This document shows, in pieces, positions 14,009-20,658 of a stretch of DNA of 21,367 nucleotides. Both the position numbers and the translations under genes were made by a program. The DNA lies in assembly GCA_049289035.1 (NCBI GenBank), contig JBAQIV010000032.1, positions 1-21,367 of the forward strand, given 5' to 3'. Position 1 is the stretch's first letter. Each line of letters starts with the position of its first letter. This stretch comes from JAPUDQ01 sp049289035 (lineage in GTDB: Bacteria > Patescibacteriota > Saccharimonadia > Saccharimonadales > Saccharimonadaceae). The notes beneath the pieces were generated by a model. The model saw only the letters and a list, made by a program, of their open reading frames with translations. It had not been told where the DNA came from and did not search any database.

Positions 14009-14549
14009 GAGTACCTCCAAGTACATTCGTCAAAAACCAGCCAGCCAGTGTGCCAATGCTGATCATCACGATGCCTCCTACTACAATTTCCATGCCATCA
14101 CGCAGCCAACGCCCATGCAGTAAAATACCGCGAATAGCGCCCGACACAAACAATATAGTGAGACAAATGACAATCATGGTGGTGATAGCTGTTTGCAAAT
14201 GGTCGATAAAAAGTAGTGGCAATAGCGACAAGGCGCTGACAAACATATAGATCAAAAATTCTATGAGCGCGGGCATGAAATACGCGTGCATAGCACTACG
14301 TTTTTCACGTCCGTCCAGTTCATCATAATAGTGCTCGCTGCTATAGCGTATCGTGGCAGCGTTTACCGCATTGACCACGATGCCGACCCACGCAGTTACA
14401 ATCAGAGCGTTGCGATGTACCATACTAAAACTTAATCCCGCGACTATACCAGCAAATATTGCGAAGCCACCTTCAAGCCCGTCGATAAAGCTCAGTAACG
14501 CTCCGTATCGATGAGTGCGATGACGCAATCTGAAGTGATGTTTTTTCAT
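14001..14549 (-). CDS. VIT1/CCC1-like membrane transporter
   Basis: This 182-aa protein has about five hydrophobic helices. The first helix region SFIDGLEGGFAIFAGIVAGLS resembles the DG...G motif of VIT1/CCC1 iron/manganese transporters. A charged stretch SSEHYYDELDGREKRSAMHA follows helix 2, then an ALIEFLIYMFVSALSLLPLL helix, and the end GMEIVVGGIVMISIGTLAGW matches the family's last helix. It is shorter than typical VIT proteins (about 230 aa), so the assignment is probable rather than firm, and the metal cannot be named. It is the first gene of a leftward operon with the antiporter, divergent from corA. No SD is visible; a TATAAC box lies 12 nt upstream. Confidence 0.75.
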   Translation of the reverse strand: MKKHHFRLRHRTHRYGALLSFIDGLEGGFAIFAGIVAGLSFSMVHRNALIVTAWVGIVVNAVNAATIRYSSEHYYDELDGREKRSAMHAYFMPALIEFLIYMFVSALSLLPLLFIDHLQTAITTMIVICLTILFVSGAIRGILLHGRWLRDGMEIVVGGIVMISIGTLAGWFLTNVLGGTHG

Positions 14550-14561
14550 AGACGATTTTTG

Positions 14562-14569
14562 GTTATACT
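14562..14569. promoter_or_regulatory. overlapping divergent -10 boxes between the VIT-like gene and corA
   Basis: On the plus strand TATACT (14564-14569) ends 9 nt before ATG 14579 (and only 3 nt before ATG 14573). On the minus strand TATAAC (14562-14567) ends 12 nt before the VIT-like ATG. The boxes share four base pairs, so the two promoters are likely mutually exclusive. Confidence 0.4.
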
Positions 14570-14578
14570 ATTATGGTA

Positions 14579-15508
14579 ATGATTACATATTACTACAAAA
14601 ACGGACATTCGAGTACGGTTAGCGTGTCAGATACGTTTCAGTCTGGTAGTTGGGTCTATGTCGAATCACCGACCAAAGATGAACTTCGGCAATTAGTTAC
14701 AAAGTTTAAACTTGATGAAAATCATGTCCGTGATGTCTGCGATGACGATGAGATACCACGGCTTGAACGTGATGACGACATCACCTACCTGTTTGCTCGT
14801 CATGCACATACCAGTAACGGAAAAGAGGTTGAGACACGGCCAATCTTATTTGTTATAGGGCCGAAATATTTTATGACGATTACTAATGTACCGTATATGC
14901 GGCTGGAACGCTTTACTTCGGGCGCTATTTCGTTTTCGACGACACATCCGATTGATCTACTGACGCGCATGATGGATCAGATCATAGACCAATATGAAGA
15001 GTATATCAGCGCTAGTTCAACACAGATCAAACGTATTCGCAACCGGCTGCAAACGCACGACGTAAACAACCAAGATTTTATCGATTTTGTCTTAATCGAA
15101 GACCAGCTCAATTCGTTTCTGAGTGCCATGCTGCCGACCAACGCTATCCTGAAGCGTTTATTACTTGGTCGTCACATCCCGTTGTCGCAAGACGACCAAG
15201 ATGAGATCGAAGACGTGGTTTTAAACAACGATCAGCTGGTAGAAAGTTGTCGTAGCAACATAAAGAGCCTTATCAGCATTCGCGAGGCATATTCGACAAT
15301 TGCTGGCAATAACCTGAACCGCACCATGAAGGTGCTAACCATCGCGACTATGTTGATCGCACTTCCTAACATGTTCTTTGGTATGTATGGCATGAATATA
15401 GCACTGCCATTTCAGCAAGAAGTTTGGGCCTATGTGTTTGTGATTGGTTTGACGCTCGTGGCAACAATTGCAGCAGTTGCGCTGGCGCGCTCACGTAAGA
15501 TTTTTTAA
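14579..15508 (+). CDS. corA: CorA-type magnesium/divalent cation channel
   Basis: This 309-aa protein has the CorA plan: an N-terminal cytoplasmic alpha/beta domain (SWVYVESPTKDELRQLVTKF, and VRDVCDDDEIPRLERDDDITYLF), a long helical region containing the stalk helix, and two C-terminal membrane helices. The selectivity signature GMN is present in FGMYGMNIALPF near residue 275. It should form a pentameric Mg2+ (or other divalent) channel. Of the two close ATG codons (14573, 14579), the second is preferred because a TATACT box ends 9 nt upstream of it. The neighbourhood also encodes a CNNM/CorC-like CBS protein and other ion transporters, suggesting a cation-homeostasis region. Confidence 0.93.
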   Translation: MITYYYKNGHSSTVSVSDTFQSGSWVYVESPTKDELRQLVTKFKLDENHVRDVCDDDEIPRLERDDDITYLFARHAHTSNGKEVETRPILFVIGPKYFMTITNVPYMRLERFTSGAISFSTTHPIDLLTRMMDQIIDQYEEYISASSTQIKRIRNRLQTHDVNNQDFIDFVLIEDQLNSFLSAMLPTNAILKRLLLGRHIPLSQDDQDEIEDVVLNNDQLVESCRSNIKSLISIREAYSTIAGNNLNRTMKVLTIATMLIALPNMFFGMYGMNIALPFQQEVWAYVFVIGLTLVATIAAVALARSRKIF

Positions 15509-15523
15509 GTGAGGCCTATCCAC

Positions 15524-15553
15524 TTGACACCATACCGCTTCACATCGTACTAT
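15524..15553 (+). promoter_or_regulatory. promoter with consensus -35, in the corA/dsbA-like spacer
   Basis: TTGACA (15524-15529), an 18-nt spacer and TACTAT (15548-15553) form one of only two promoters in the window with a perfect -35. It points into a 180-bp spacer that holds only two tiny reading frames and leads antisense into the DsbA-like gene. Confidence 0.5.
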
Positions 15554-15558
15554 CAATT

Positions 15559-15594
15559 ATGGTTATGCACGAATCACCGTGCAAGCAAAAATAA
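15559..15594 (+). CDS. possible leaderless 11-codon mini-ORF
   Basis: ATG 15559 is 5 nt after the TACTAT box, the same geometry as the leaderless genes here, and encodes MVMHESPCKQK before TAA. It could be a leader peptide for the next small ORF, or chance. There is no homology argument. Confidence 0.2.
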   Translation: MVMHESPCKQK

Positions 15595-15608
15595 AAAGAG
15601 AGAAAAGT

Positions 15609-15701
15609 ATGAGTATTCAGGTGGTCAAGATTCCATCGCGAGCGGTTCGTGTCGATGTCGCTATCGTACGTGCCGACTGGCAAAAATTTATTGTGCTGTA
15701 G
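15609..15701 (+). CDS. possible 30-aa small protein
   Basis: ATG 15609 is preceded by a purine-rich AAAAAGAGAGAAAAG stretch that could serve as a weak SD, and encodes MSIQVVKIPSRAVRVDVAIVRADWQKFIVL. The codons resemble those of neighbouring genes. It overlaps the 3' end of the convergent DsbA-like gene by 14 nt. It could be a genuine small protein, the remnant of a longer gene, or part of an untranslated RNA made from the promoter at 15524. Confidence 0.3.
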   Translation: MSIQVVKIPSRAVRVDVAIVRADWQKFIVL

Positions 15702-16413
15702 TTGTCGTTGCAGCTGTCCGTGCAGGAGGGGTGCCGCCCGCTTTTTTGATGAGCTCGTCGAGTTTGTCGCGTAGAGCGTCACCATTTTCTTTCATGACAT
15801 TGTTGACGGTGTCTTTGTCGAGCTTAGTGCCGTTAAGAAATATCGTTGGCGTTGAGTCGACACCGGCCTTTATACCCAGCGCACGGTCGGTGTTTACCTT
15901 GTTGGCAACTTTTTCACTGGCGAGATCACTTCGGAATTGGTCAAGGTTGAGACCGAGTTGTGCGGCGTAGCCCTCAAATGCTTTGTTACGCTCATCTGCT
16001 GTCATACCAGCCCATGTGTCGCGGGTTGAGTATAGTTCATTGTGCATTTCCCAGAATTTTCCTTGTAAACCAGCCGCTTCTGCGGTCGCCGCCGCAGCAA
16101 AGGCATGAGCGTGCCCGCTCGTGAGGGGGAAGTTTCGATAGACAAAACCGACAGAGTCTTTGTATTGGTCGCTGATGGCTTTGATTTGCGGGTAGGCTGC
16201 CGTACAACCCGGACATTGATAGTCAGCAAACTCATAGATCATGATGGTACTATCGGCCTTGCCGTAGACATGATCTTTGATCTCACTTGTCGTATCGACT
16301 TTAAACACGTCTCGTGACGAGACATCAATCTTGTTTTTACCTGGGAGTAGTACCAATCCAGCAACTATACCGACACAGATGACAGCAAAAATCAACCAAC
16401 GGTTACGATCCAT
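15688..16413 (-). CDS. DsbA-like thiol:disulfide oxidoreductase, membrane-anchored
   Basis: This 241-aa protein has an N-terminal membrane anchor (about residues 5-23, WLIFAVICVGIVAGLVLL) and then a thioredoxin-fold domain of the DsbA/Thioredoxin_4 type. The active site is C67-P-G-C70 in ADYQCPGC, and the cis-proline loop is DSTPTIFLNG. The helical insertion between them has the expected size. The C-terminus is a Thr/Ala tail. It should form or shuffle disulfides in proteins outside the membrane; candidate clients in this window include the PBP tail with its paired cysteines. A GGAGG SD lies 10 nt before the ATG, and a consensus TATAAT lies upstream. Confidence 0.92.
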   Translation of the reverse strand: MDRNRWLIFAVICVGIVAGLVLLPGKNKIDVSSRDVFKVDTTSEIKDHVYGKADSTIMIYEFADYQCPGCTAAYPQIKAISDQYKDSVGFVYRNFPLTSGHAHAFAAAATAEAAGLQGKFWEMHNELYSTRDTWAGMTADERNKAFEGYAAQLGLNLDQFRSDLASEKVANKVNTDRALGIKAGVDSTPTIFLNGTKLDKDTVNNVMKENGDALRDKLDELIKKAGGTPPARTAATTTTAQ

Positions 16414-16442
16414 TATACGTGTACCTCCGATTTATATTGACC

Positions 16443-16460
16443 ATTATACCCCATAAGGGG
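16443..16460 (-). promoter_or_regulatory. -10 box of the DsbA-like gene with adjacent CCCC/GGGG inverted repeat
   Basis: On the minus strand TATAAT (16443-16448) is a consensus -10 about 30 nt before the ATG, leaving room for a normal SD-containing leader. Immediately upstream, CCCCATAAGGGG (16449-16460) is a short inverted repeat between this promoter and the divergent one at 16470, a possible shared operator. Confidence 0.45.
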
Positions 16461-16469
16461 CTGAGCGAG

Positions 16470-16475
16470 TATACT
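16470..16475 (+). promoter_or_regulatory. -10 box TATACT of the CBS-domain gene
   Basis: TATACT ends 7 nt before ATG 16483. No SD is present, so a leaderless transcript is predicted. Confidence 0.55.
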
Positions 16476-16482
16476 ATAGAGT

Positions 16483-17304
16483 ATGACAGGGCAACCAATC
16501 TGGCTATGGTATGGAGCGCTCCTTGCTGCCATTATGCTACTTGTTGTCAATAGTATCGTGGTTGATCGTCGTCTTGCTTACACGCGTATGAGCGGCTTGC
16601 TGCGTCTTTGCGATAGTCTCTTACTTGGGATCATGATCACAGCTCTCATTATTTACTATGGCTGGGGAGTTGGTTTGCTTCTTGCGAGTGCACTTGGCGC
16701 TGCTCGGCTAGTAATTGGTAGATTATCTATGCTGCGCCGCGGAGTTCAGCGGCTGTATCGACGGTATGAAGCGAGCATTATGAGAGCGACTCGTGATTGG
16801 CACTGGCTTGAATGGTTTGGTCATCGTGAACGCGACGATGCACTGGCTATTAGCTCACAAACCGAGCTTCGCGATATCGTCACTCGTTCGCGTCTACTTT
16901 CAGCCCGTGAGCAGCGACAGTTCGACGCACTATTTGAAAAACCCAAAACTATTCGTGACGTCATGGTGTCAGCAGAACAGATAGTAACGATCGGTATTGA
17001 CGAGCCAATCGGACCCCTGGTGCTCGACGAACTACACTCGTCGGGCTATCGGCAATTTCCAGTCATCGACGGTGATATCGACCACATCAGAGGCATTGTC
17101 TACCTCGACGATATCGTCGATCTTCGCTCCGCCAAATCTTCGGTGCAAGACGCTCTGGACCCACGACTCGAATATGCCACGCCAGATGAACCGGTCGCTC
17201 AGGTGCTTGCTCGCTGTCTCGACAGCCGCCGCATGGTCGTCATTGTGCGAGACACGTACAAAAAGACCATAGGCATGACTCTCCTACGTGATCTGATACA
17301 ATAG
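16483..17304 (+). CDS. membrane protein with CBS-domain pair (CNNM/CorC-like)
   Basis: This 273-aa protein has two or three N-terminal membrane segments (about 7-26, 42-59 and 60-78) and a cytoplasmic CBS pair starting near 150 (KTIRDVMVSAEQIVTIGIDEP, SGYRQFPVIDGDIDHIRGIVYLDDIVDL, then a second CBS ending KTIGMTLLRDLI). The sequence before the CBS pair (SAREQRQFDALFEKPKTIRDVMV) resembles the junction in CNNM/CorC/HlyC proteins, but the membrane part is much shorter than a full DUF21 domain. CBS pairs usually bind adenine nucleotides. A role in Mg2+ or other ion export is plausible next to corA, but not shown. It ends 8 nt before aspS, so the two may be co-transcribed. Confidence 0.8.
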   Translation: MTGQPIWLWYGALLAAIMLLVVNSIVVDRRLAYTRMSGLLRLCDSLLLGIMITALIIYYGWGVGLLLASALGAARLVIGRLSMLRRGVQRLYRRYEASIMRATRDWHWLEWFGHRERDDALAISSQTELRDIVTRSRLLSAREQRQFDALFEKPKTIRDVMVSAEQIVTIGIDEPIGPLVLDELHSSGYRQFPVIDGDIDHIRGIVYLDDIVDLRSAKSSVQDALDPRLEYATPDEPVAQVLARCLDSRRMVVIVRDTYKKTIGMTLLRDLIQ

Positions 17305-17312
17305 GTAGCAAT

Positions 17313-18623
17313 ATGGAAAGAATTTTATCTCGTGACGTGGCGGCGCACGTCGGCAAACACATTGTCATCGCCGGTTGGCTCCACAAAAAGCGTTTGCTTG
17401 GGGGGCTCAACTTTATTGCACTACGTGATCGCAGCGGCGTAACCCAAAGTTTAGTCGATAACAAAGACGAACTTGAAAAACTGCGTGGTTTGCAAATTGG
17501 TACCGTGCTACAACTGGCCGGCACGGTTGTCGCCGACGAACGCGCACCCGGTGGTGCTGAGTTGCACGACGTCACCGTCACGGTCATCACGCCCGTCACC
17601 GACGAGCCGCCGATTGAGATCGACAAACCCATTAGCCATAAGCCCGAGCACCTCGACACATTGTTCGACTACCGCGTGCTCAATGTTCGTAACCCTGCCG
17701 AACAAAAAATATTCAAAATTCGTAACGCTCTGGTGCGTGAAATCCGCGAATACCTCTACCGGCATGATTTTACTGAGATCGATACGCCGAAGTTGCTCGG
17801 TGCCGCTACGGAAGGTGGCGCTGAAGTTTTCCAGCTTGATTATTTTGGCCAGCAAGCGACACTTGCACAAAGTCCGCAGTTTTATAAACAAATCATGGTC
17901 GGCGCATTTGAGCGAGTCTATGAAATCGGCCATGCCTACCGTGCCGAGCCAAGCGCGACCACTCGACATATGACAGAATTGACTATGCTTGATATCGAAA
18001 TGGGTTTTGTCGAAAATCACGATGAAGTTATGGATTTTGTCGGGGACATGACGATGACAGTACTCAAAAACGTCTACGCCTCGTACGCGACCGAGCTAAA
18101 GAGCCTGGGCGCGCCTGAGCTAAAATTGCCGGAAGGTAAGGTGCCGCGGTTTACGGTTGCGCAGATTCATGAGATGTACAGCCAGGCCAACCAGACGGAT
18201 ACTACCTCTGAAAAAGACCTCATCCCAGACGAAGAGCGCTGGATTGCCGAGTATGCTCGTAAAGAATTGGGCAGCGATGTCGTATATGCTACCAACTTCC
18301 CTAGTGAAGCGGGGAAGTTCTATCACAAGTTTTATGACGACGGTACGGTTGCATGGGCTGACCTATTGTTTAGGGGCCTTGAAATTGCGACGGTGCCTCT
18401 GCGTGAAAACGATCATGACACTATGGTTGAACAAATGACGCGTGCAGGTCTAGACGTGACGGCCGACGGCTTCAAATACTATTTGCAGGCATTTAAATTT
18501 GGCCTACCTATGCATGGCGGCTGTGGTTTTGGCATTGACCGACTAGTTCAAAAAACCATCGGTCTTGGCAACGTCAAAGAAGCCACGCTCTTCCCGCGTG
18601 ATATCAACCGTTTGATGCCGTAA
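17313..18623 (+). CDS. aspS: aspartyl-tRNA synthetase, archaeal type (probably non-discriminating)
   Basis: This 436-aa class II synthetase has an OB-fold anticodon-binding domain (IVIAGWLHKKRLLGGLNFIALRD) and a catalytic core. The motif 1 region is REYLYRHDFTEIDTPKLLGAATEGGAEVF, motif 2 is VYEIGHAYRAEPSATTRHMTELTMLDIEMGF, and motif 3 is GFGIDRLVQKTIG ending LFPRDINRLMP. The length and absence of the large bacterial GAD insertion (bacterial AspRS is about 590 aa) place it with archaeal/eukaryal enzymes. His after GW-L in the OB fold is, as I recall, the residue found in non-discriminating enzymes that also charge tRNA-Asn, which would require GatCAB elsewhere in the genome. A TACAAT box overlaps the upstream stop and ends 10 nt before the ATG. 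Confidence 0.92.
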   Translation: MERILSRDVAAHVGKHIVIAGWLHKKRLLGGLNFIALRDRSGVTQSLVDNKDELEKLRGLQIGTVLQLAGTVVADERAPGGAELHDVTVTVITPVTDEPPIEIDKPISHKPEHLDTLFDYRVLNVRNPAEQKIFKIRNALVREIREYLYRHDFTEIDTPKLLGAATEGGAEVFQLDYFGQQATLAQSPQFYKQIMVGAFERVYEIGHAYRAEPSATTRHMTELTMLDIEMGFVENHDEVMDFVGDMTMTVLKNVYASYATELKSLGAPELKLPEGKVPRFTVAQIHEMYSQANQTDTTSEKDLIPDEERWIAEYARKELGSDVVYATNFPSEAGKFYHKFYDDGTVAWADLLFRGLEIATVPLRENDHDTMVEQMTRAGLDVTADGFKYYLQAFKFGLPMHGGCGFGIDRLVQKTIGLGNVKEATLFPRDINRLMP

Positions 18624-18653
18624 ATAACTATAGTCATATATACATAAGCGGCG

Positions 18654-18659
18654 TATACT
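18654..18659 (+). promoter_or_regulatory. -10 box TATACT of the truncated ABC gene
   Basis: TATACT ends 9 nt before GTG 18669, with no SD. TAGTCA (18631-18636) is a weak -35 at 17-nt spacing. Confidence 0.45.
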
Positions 18660-18668
18660 GGTCGCTAA

Positions 18669-19040
18669 GTGGACACGCAATCATTGATTTCTCAGCTGCT
18701 TGATGCCTATCACGACGACGTGACGGCGCTTGGTCGTGATGTGAAAGCAGCGGTTATTGCTCGTCGCAAAGTCTCTAAAAAACCGAAAAATGATTACTCT
18801 GACAAGCCTGCTGTTGTAGAACTGCGCGATGTGTCAAAAACCTACAAACTTGGCAAAACCAAAGTTCAGGCGCTCGACACTGTGTCGTTGACTATTCATG
18901 AGGGCGAGATGGTAGCGCTGCTTGGCAAATCAGGTTCGGGCAAGAGTACGTTGCTACATATGATTGGTGGACTCGACAAACCGACCAGTGGCGATGTACT
19001 GGTCGACGGCGTAAACCTCCGTAAAATGCGCGACGAATAG
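18669..19040 (+). pseudogene. truncated ABC transporter ATPase (LolD/MacB-like N-terminal part)
   Basis: This 123-aa product has a 46-residue charged N-terminal extension, then the start of an ABC ATPase: VVELRDVSKTYKLGKTKVQALDTVSLTIHEGEMVAL, Walker A GKSGSGKST (86-94), and HMIGGLDKPTSGDVLVDGVNLRKMRDE, where it stops. The Q-loop, LSGGQ signature, Walker B and H-loop (about 130 more residues in LolD/MacB-type proteins) are missing, and nothing downstream in any frame of the short gap supplies them. No permease gene adjoins it. It starts with GTG behind a good -10 box, so it may still be transcribed. A decayed gene is most likely; a functional nucleotide-binding fragment is less so. Confidence 0.7.
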
Positions 19041-19044
19041 CTGC

Positions 19045-19050
19045 TATACT
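19045..19050 (+). promoter_or_regulatory. -10 box TATACT of the dehydratase-like gene
   Basis: TATACT begins 5 nt after the stop of the truncated ABC gene and ends 7 nt before ATG 19058. AGGG in the gap is a partial SD but would lie at the very 5' end of the transcript. Confidence 0.5.
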
Positions 19051-19057
19051 AGGGACT

Positions 19058-19327
19058 ATGAGTACACCGTTGACATTTGAATCATTGTCTCACGAATGGT
19101 CGCGCACCGATAGCGAAGGCCTGCAGCGCGTGGTGCGCACTGACAGCTTTGCAGTTGGGAGCGTGGTTGTTGCAAAAATCAGTTTGATAGCAGAAGACGT
19201 AGCGTATTATCCTGAAGTTCTGTTGCAGCGAGAACGAGTCATTATAACCATTGACGACAGCGACGAGGTCAAAGCGTTTGCATTGGCTGCACGGATCGAC
19301 ACATTGCTTGATGAGACTACCAGCTAA
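19058..19327 (+). CDS. pterin-4a-carbinolamine dehydratase-like protein lacking the catalytic histidines
   Basis: This 89-aa protein has the size and layout of the PCD/DCoH family: a helix with KISLIAEDVAYYPEV where the family has AE....HHPD, a strand RVIITIDD where it has V.L.THD, and a last helix KAFALAARIDTLL. The two active-site histidines are replaced by Y50-Y51, and the third (THD) by Ile, so dehydratase activity is unlikely. It may serve a binding role, as DCoH does in animals, but that is speculation. The mutY-like gene starts within its last codons (17-nt overlap), so the two are translated together. Confidence 0.65.
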   Translation: MSTPLTFESLSHEWSRTDSEGLQRVVRTDSFAVGSVVVAKISLIAEDVAYYPEVLLQRERVIITIDDSDEVKAFALAARIDTLLDETTS

Positions 19328-20129
19328 GGACACACACGACTTCCAGCAGCACGTCTGGGGGCACTATGATCGTCATGGCCGCGATATGCCGTGGCGTCGC
19401 AACACGTCGCTTTACCATGTGCTAGTTAGTGAGCTCATGTTGCAGCAGACGCAGGTTACGCGGGTGATTCCGAAATTTGAAGCATTTATGCAGCGGTTTC
19501 CTGACGTCCAGTCGCTAGCATCATCGTCGCTGGCCGATGTGATCGTAATGTGGCAAGGCCTCGGCTATAATCGTCGCGCCAAGTATCTGCACGAAGCGGC
19601 TCGCCGCATTGTTGAACGGGGCGAGCCAACGACACGCGAGGCGCTACTGGATTTACCTGGTGTCGGCATCAATACCGCAGGTGCGATCATGGCCTATACC
19701 TACAATCAACCAGGTGTATTTGTGGAGACAAACGTGCGCACAGTTTACATTCACCACTTCTTTGCAGACCAATCCTCTGTGAATGATCGCGATATCGCCA
19801 CACTCGTCGAACAGACGCTTGATCGAGACAACCCTCGTGAGTGGTATTGGGCCATCATGGACTACGGATCGTACCTGAAACAAACCGATACTCGTCTGCA
19901 TCAAAGCAGGCAGTATAAAAAGCAACCGCCGTTACGCGGAAGCTTGCGTGAAATGCGCGGCAGGATCGTTCGTCATATGAGTCAGTATTTGTCATGCGAC
20001 CTTGCGTCGCTCCGTGATGAACTAGCCGATGAGCGATTTGACACAGCACTGGCAGGTTTAGTAGCCGACGGTCTCGTTACGCATCGGGCTGGCCAAATCA
20101 GTTTGACAGGTGCAGACAAGACTTCATAA
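19311..20129 (+). CDS. mutY: MutY-like HhH-GPD DNA glycosylase without Fe-S cluster
   Basis: This 272-aa glycosylase shows MutY features: MPWRRN, SELMLQQTQVTRVIP (catalytic Glu E41), MWQGLGYNRRAKYLHEAA, and the HhH motif LPGVGINTAGAI. The residue aligned with the catalytic Asp of MutY/EndoIII (ILDGNV) is E139 in VETNVR. The cluster-binding Cys ligands after MDYGSYLK are absent; that region reads QTDTRLHQSRQYKKQPPLRGSLREMRG. The C-terminal part looks like a small winged helix rather than the NUDIX-like domain of true MutY. It presumably excises a mispaired base, and A opposite 8-oxoG is the first guess. ATG 19311 is chosen over 19251 because conserved sequence starts just after it. Confidence 0.82.
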   Translation: MRLPAKDTHDFQQHVWGHYDRHGRDMPWRRNTSLYHVLVSELMLQQTQVTRVIPKFEAFMQRFPDVQSLASSSLADVIVMWQGLGYNRRAKYLHEAARRIVERGEPTTREALLDLPGVGINTAGAIMAYTYNQPGVFVETNVRTVYIHHFFADQSSVNDRDIATLVEQTLDRDNPREWYWAIMDYGSYLKQTDTRLHQSRQYKKQPPLRGSLREMRGRIVRHMSQYLSCDLASLRDELADERFDTALAGLVADGLVTHRAGQISLTGADKTS

Positions 20130-20130
20130 T
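20102..20130 (+). promoter_or_regulatory. consensus-like promoter of the secreted hypothetical gene
   Basis: TTGACA (20102-20107), a 17-nt spacer and CATAAT (20125-20130) lie at the end of the mutY-like gene; the -10 ends 6 nt before ATG 20137. This is the best-formed promoter in the window and places the transcription start at the start codon. Confidence 0.7.
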
Positions 20131-20136
20131 AGAAGC

Positions 20137-20658
20137 ATGAGATTACGCCTCGTTGCTTGTAGTGCTATATGTGTATCGCTTGTTGTTTCAAGCGTTTCTT
20201 CGGCGCTCAACCCTGACGCTATGACCGACCAAGAACGAGGCATGATAGTCAATGGCTGCCGCGGTGCGCAGGCCCAAATGCAGCGCGTCGAATATGTCGA
20301 CCCGATCGCCAGGGTCAACCGTGGCAATGCCTATGCCAATATCGCCAAGCTCATGACAGCACTTGGTAGTCGGTCCGCCTATAATAGCTACAATGTCCCC
20401 GCGTTTATTGCTGCCACCAATACCATGCTGCCACTGCGCCAAGAATTTTCTAGTGCCTATACTGATTATGAGATAGCACTGCGCGAGCTCGTGACGTTTG
20501 ACTGTGTCAATAAGCCAGTCGAATTTTATAAGCGCCTCGATGCTGTTCGTGCCAAACGGGCTCATGTCGCGGCGGTTATTGCGTCTATCGGTGACCAGCT
20601 CGACATATTTTCAAGAGGCTTACTCGATCTCCAAACCCAAATGAAAGCAAGGCCATGA
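20137..20658 (+). CDS. exported hypothetical protein, 173 aa
   Basis: The N-terminus MRLRLVACSAICVSLVVSSVSSA is a typical Sec signal peptide (basic start, hydrophobic core, Ala before the cleavage site around residue 23). The mature part is mostly helical and charged, with two cysteines (NGCRGAQAQ and TFDCVNK) that could form a disulfide. No family is recognised. The start at 20137 is set by the promoter whose -10 ends 6 nt upstream; a longer frame from 20110 would place its start before the -10. It overlaps the next gene by 4 nt (ATGA), so the two are likely partners. Confidence 0.75.
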   Translation: MRLRLVACSAICVSLVVSSVSSALNPDAMTDQERGMIVNGCRGAQAQMQRVEYVDPIARVNRGNAYANIAKLMTALGSRSAYNSYNVPAFIAATNTMLPLRQEFSSAYTDYEIALRELVTFDCVNKPVEFYKRLDAVRAKRAHVAAVIASIGDQLDIFSRGLLDLQTQMKARP

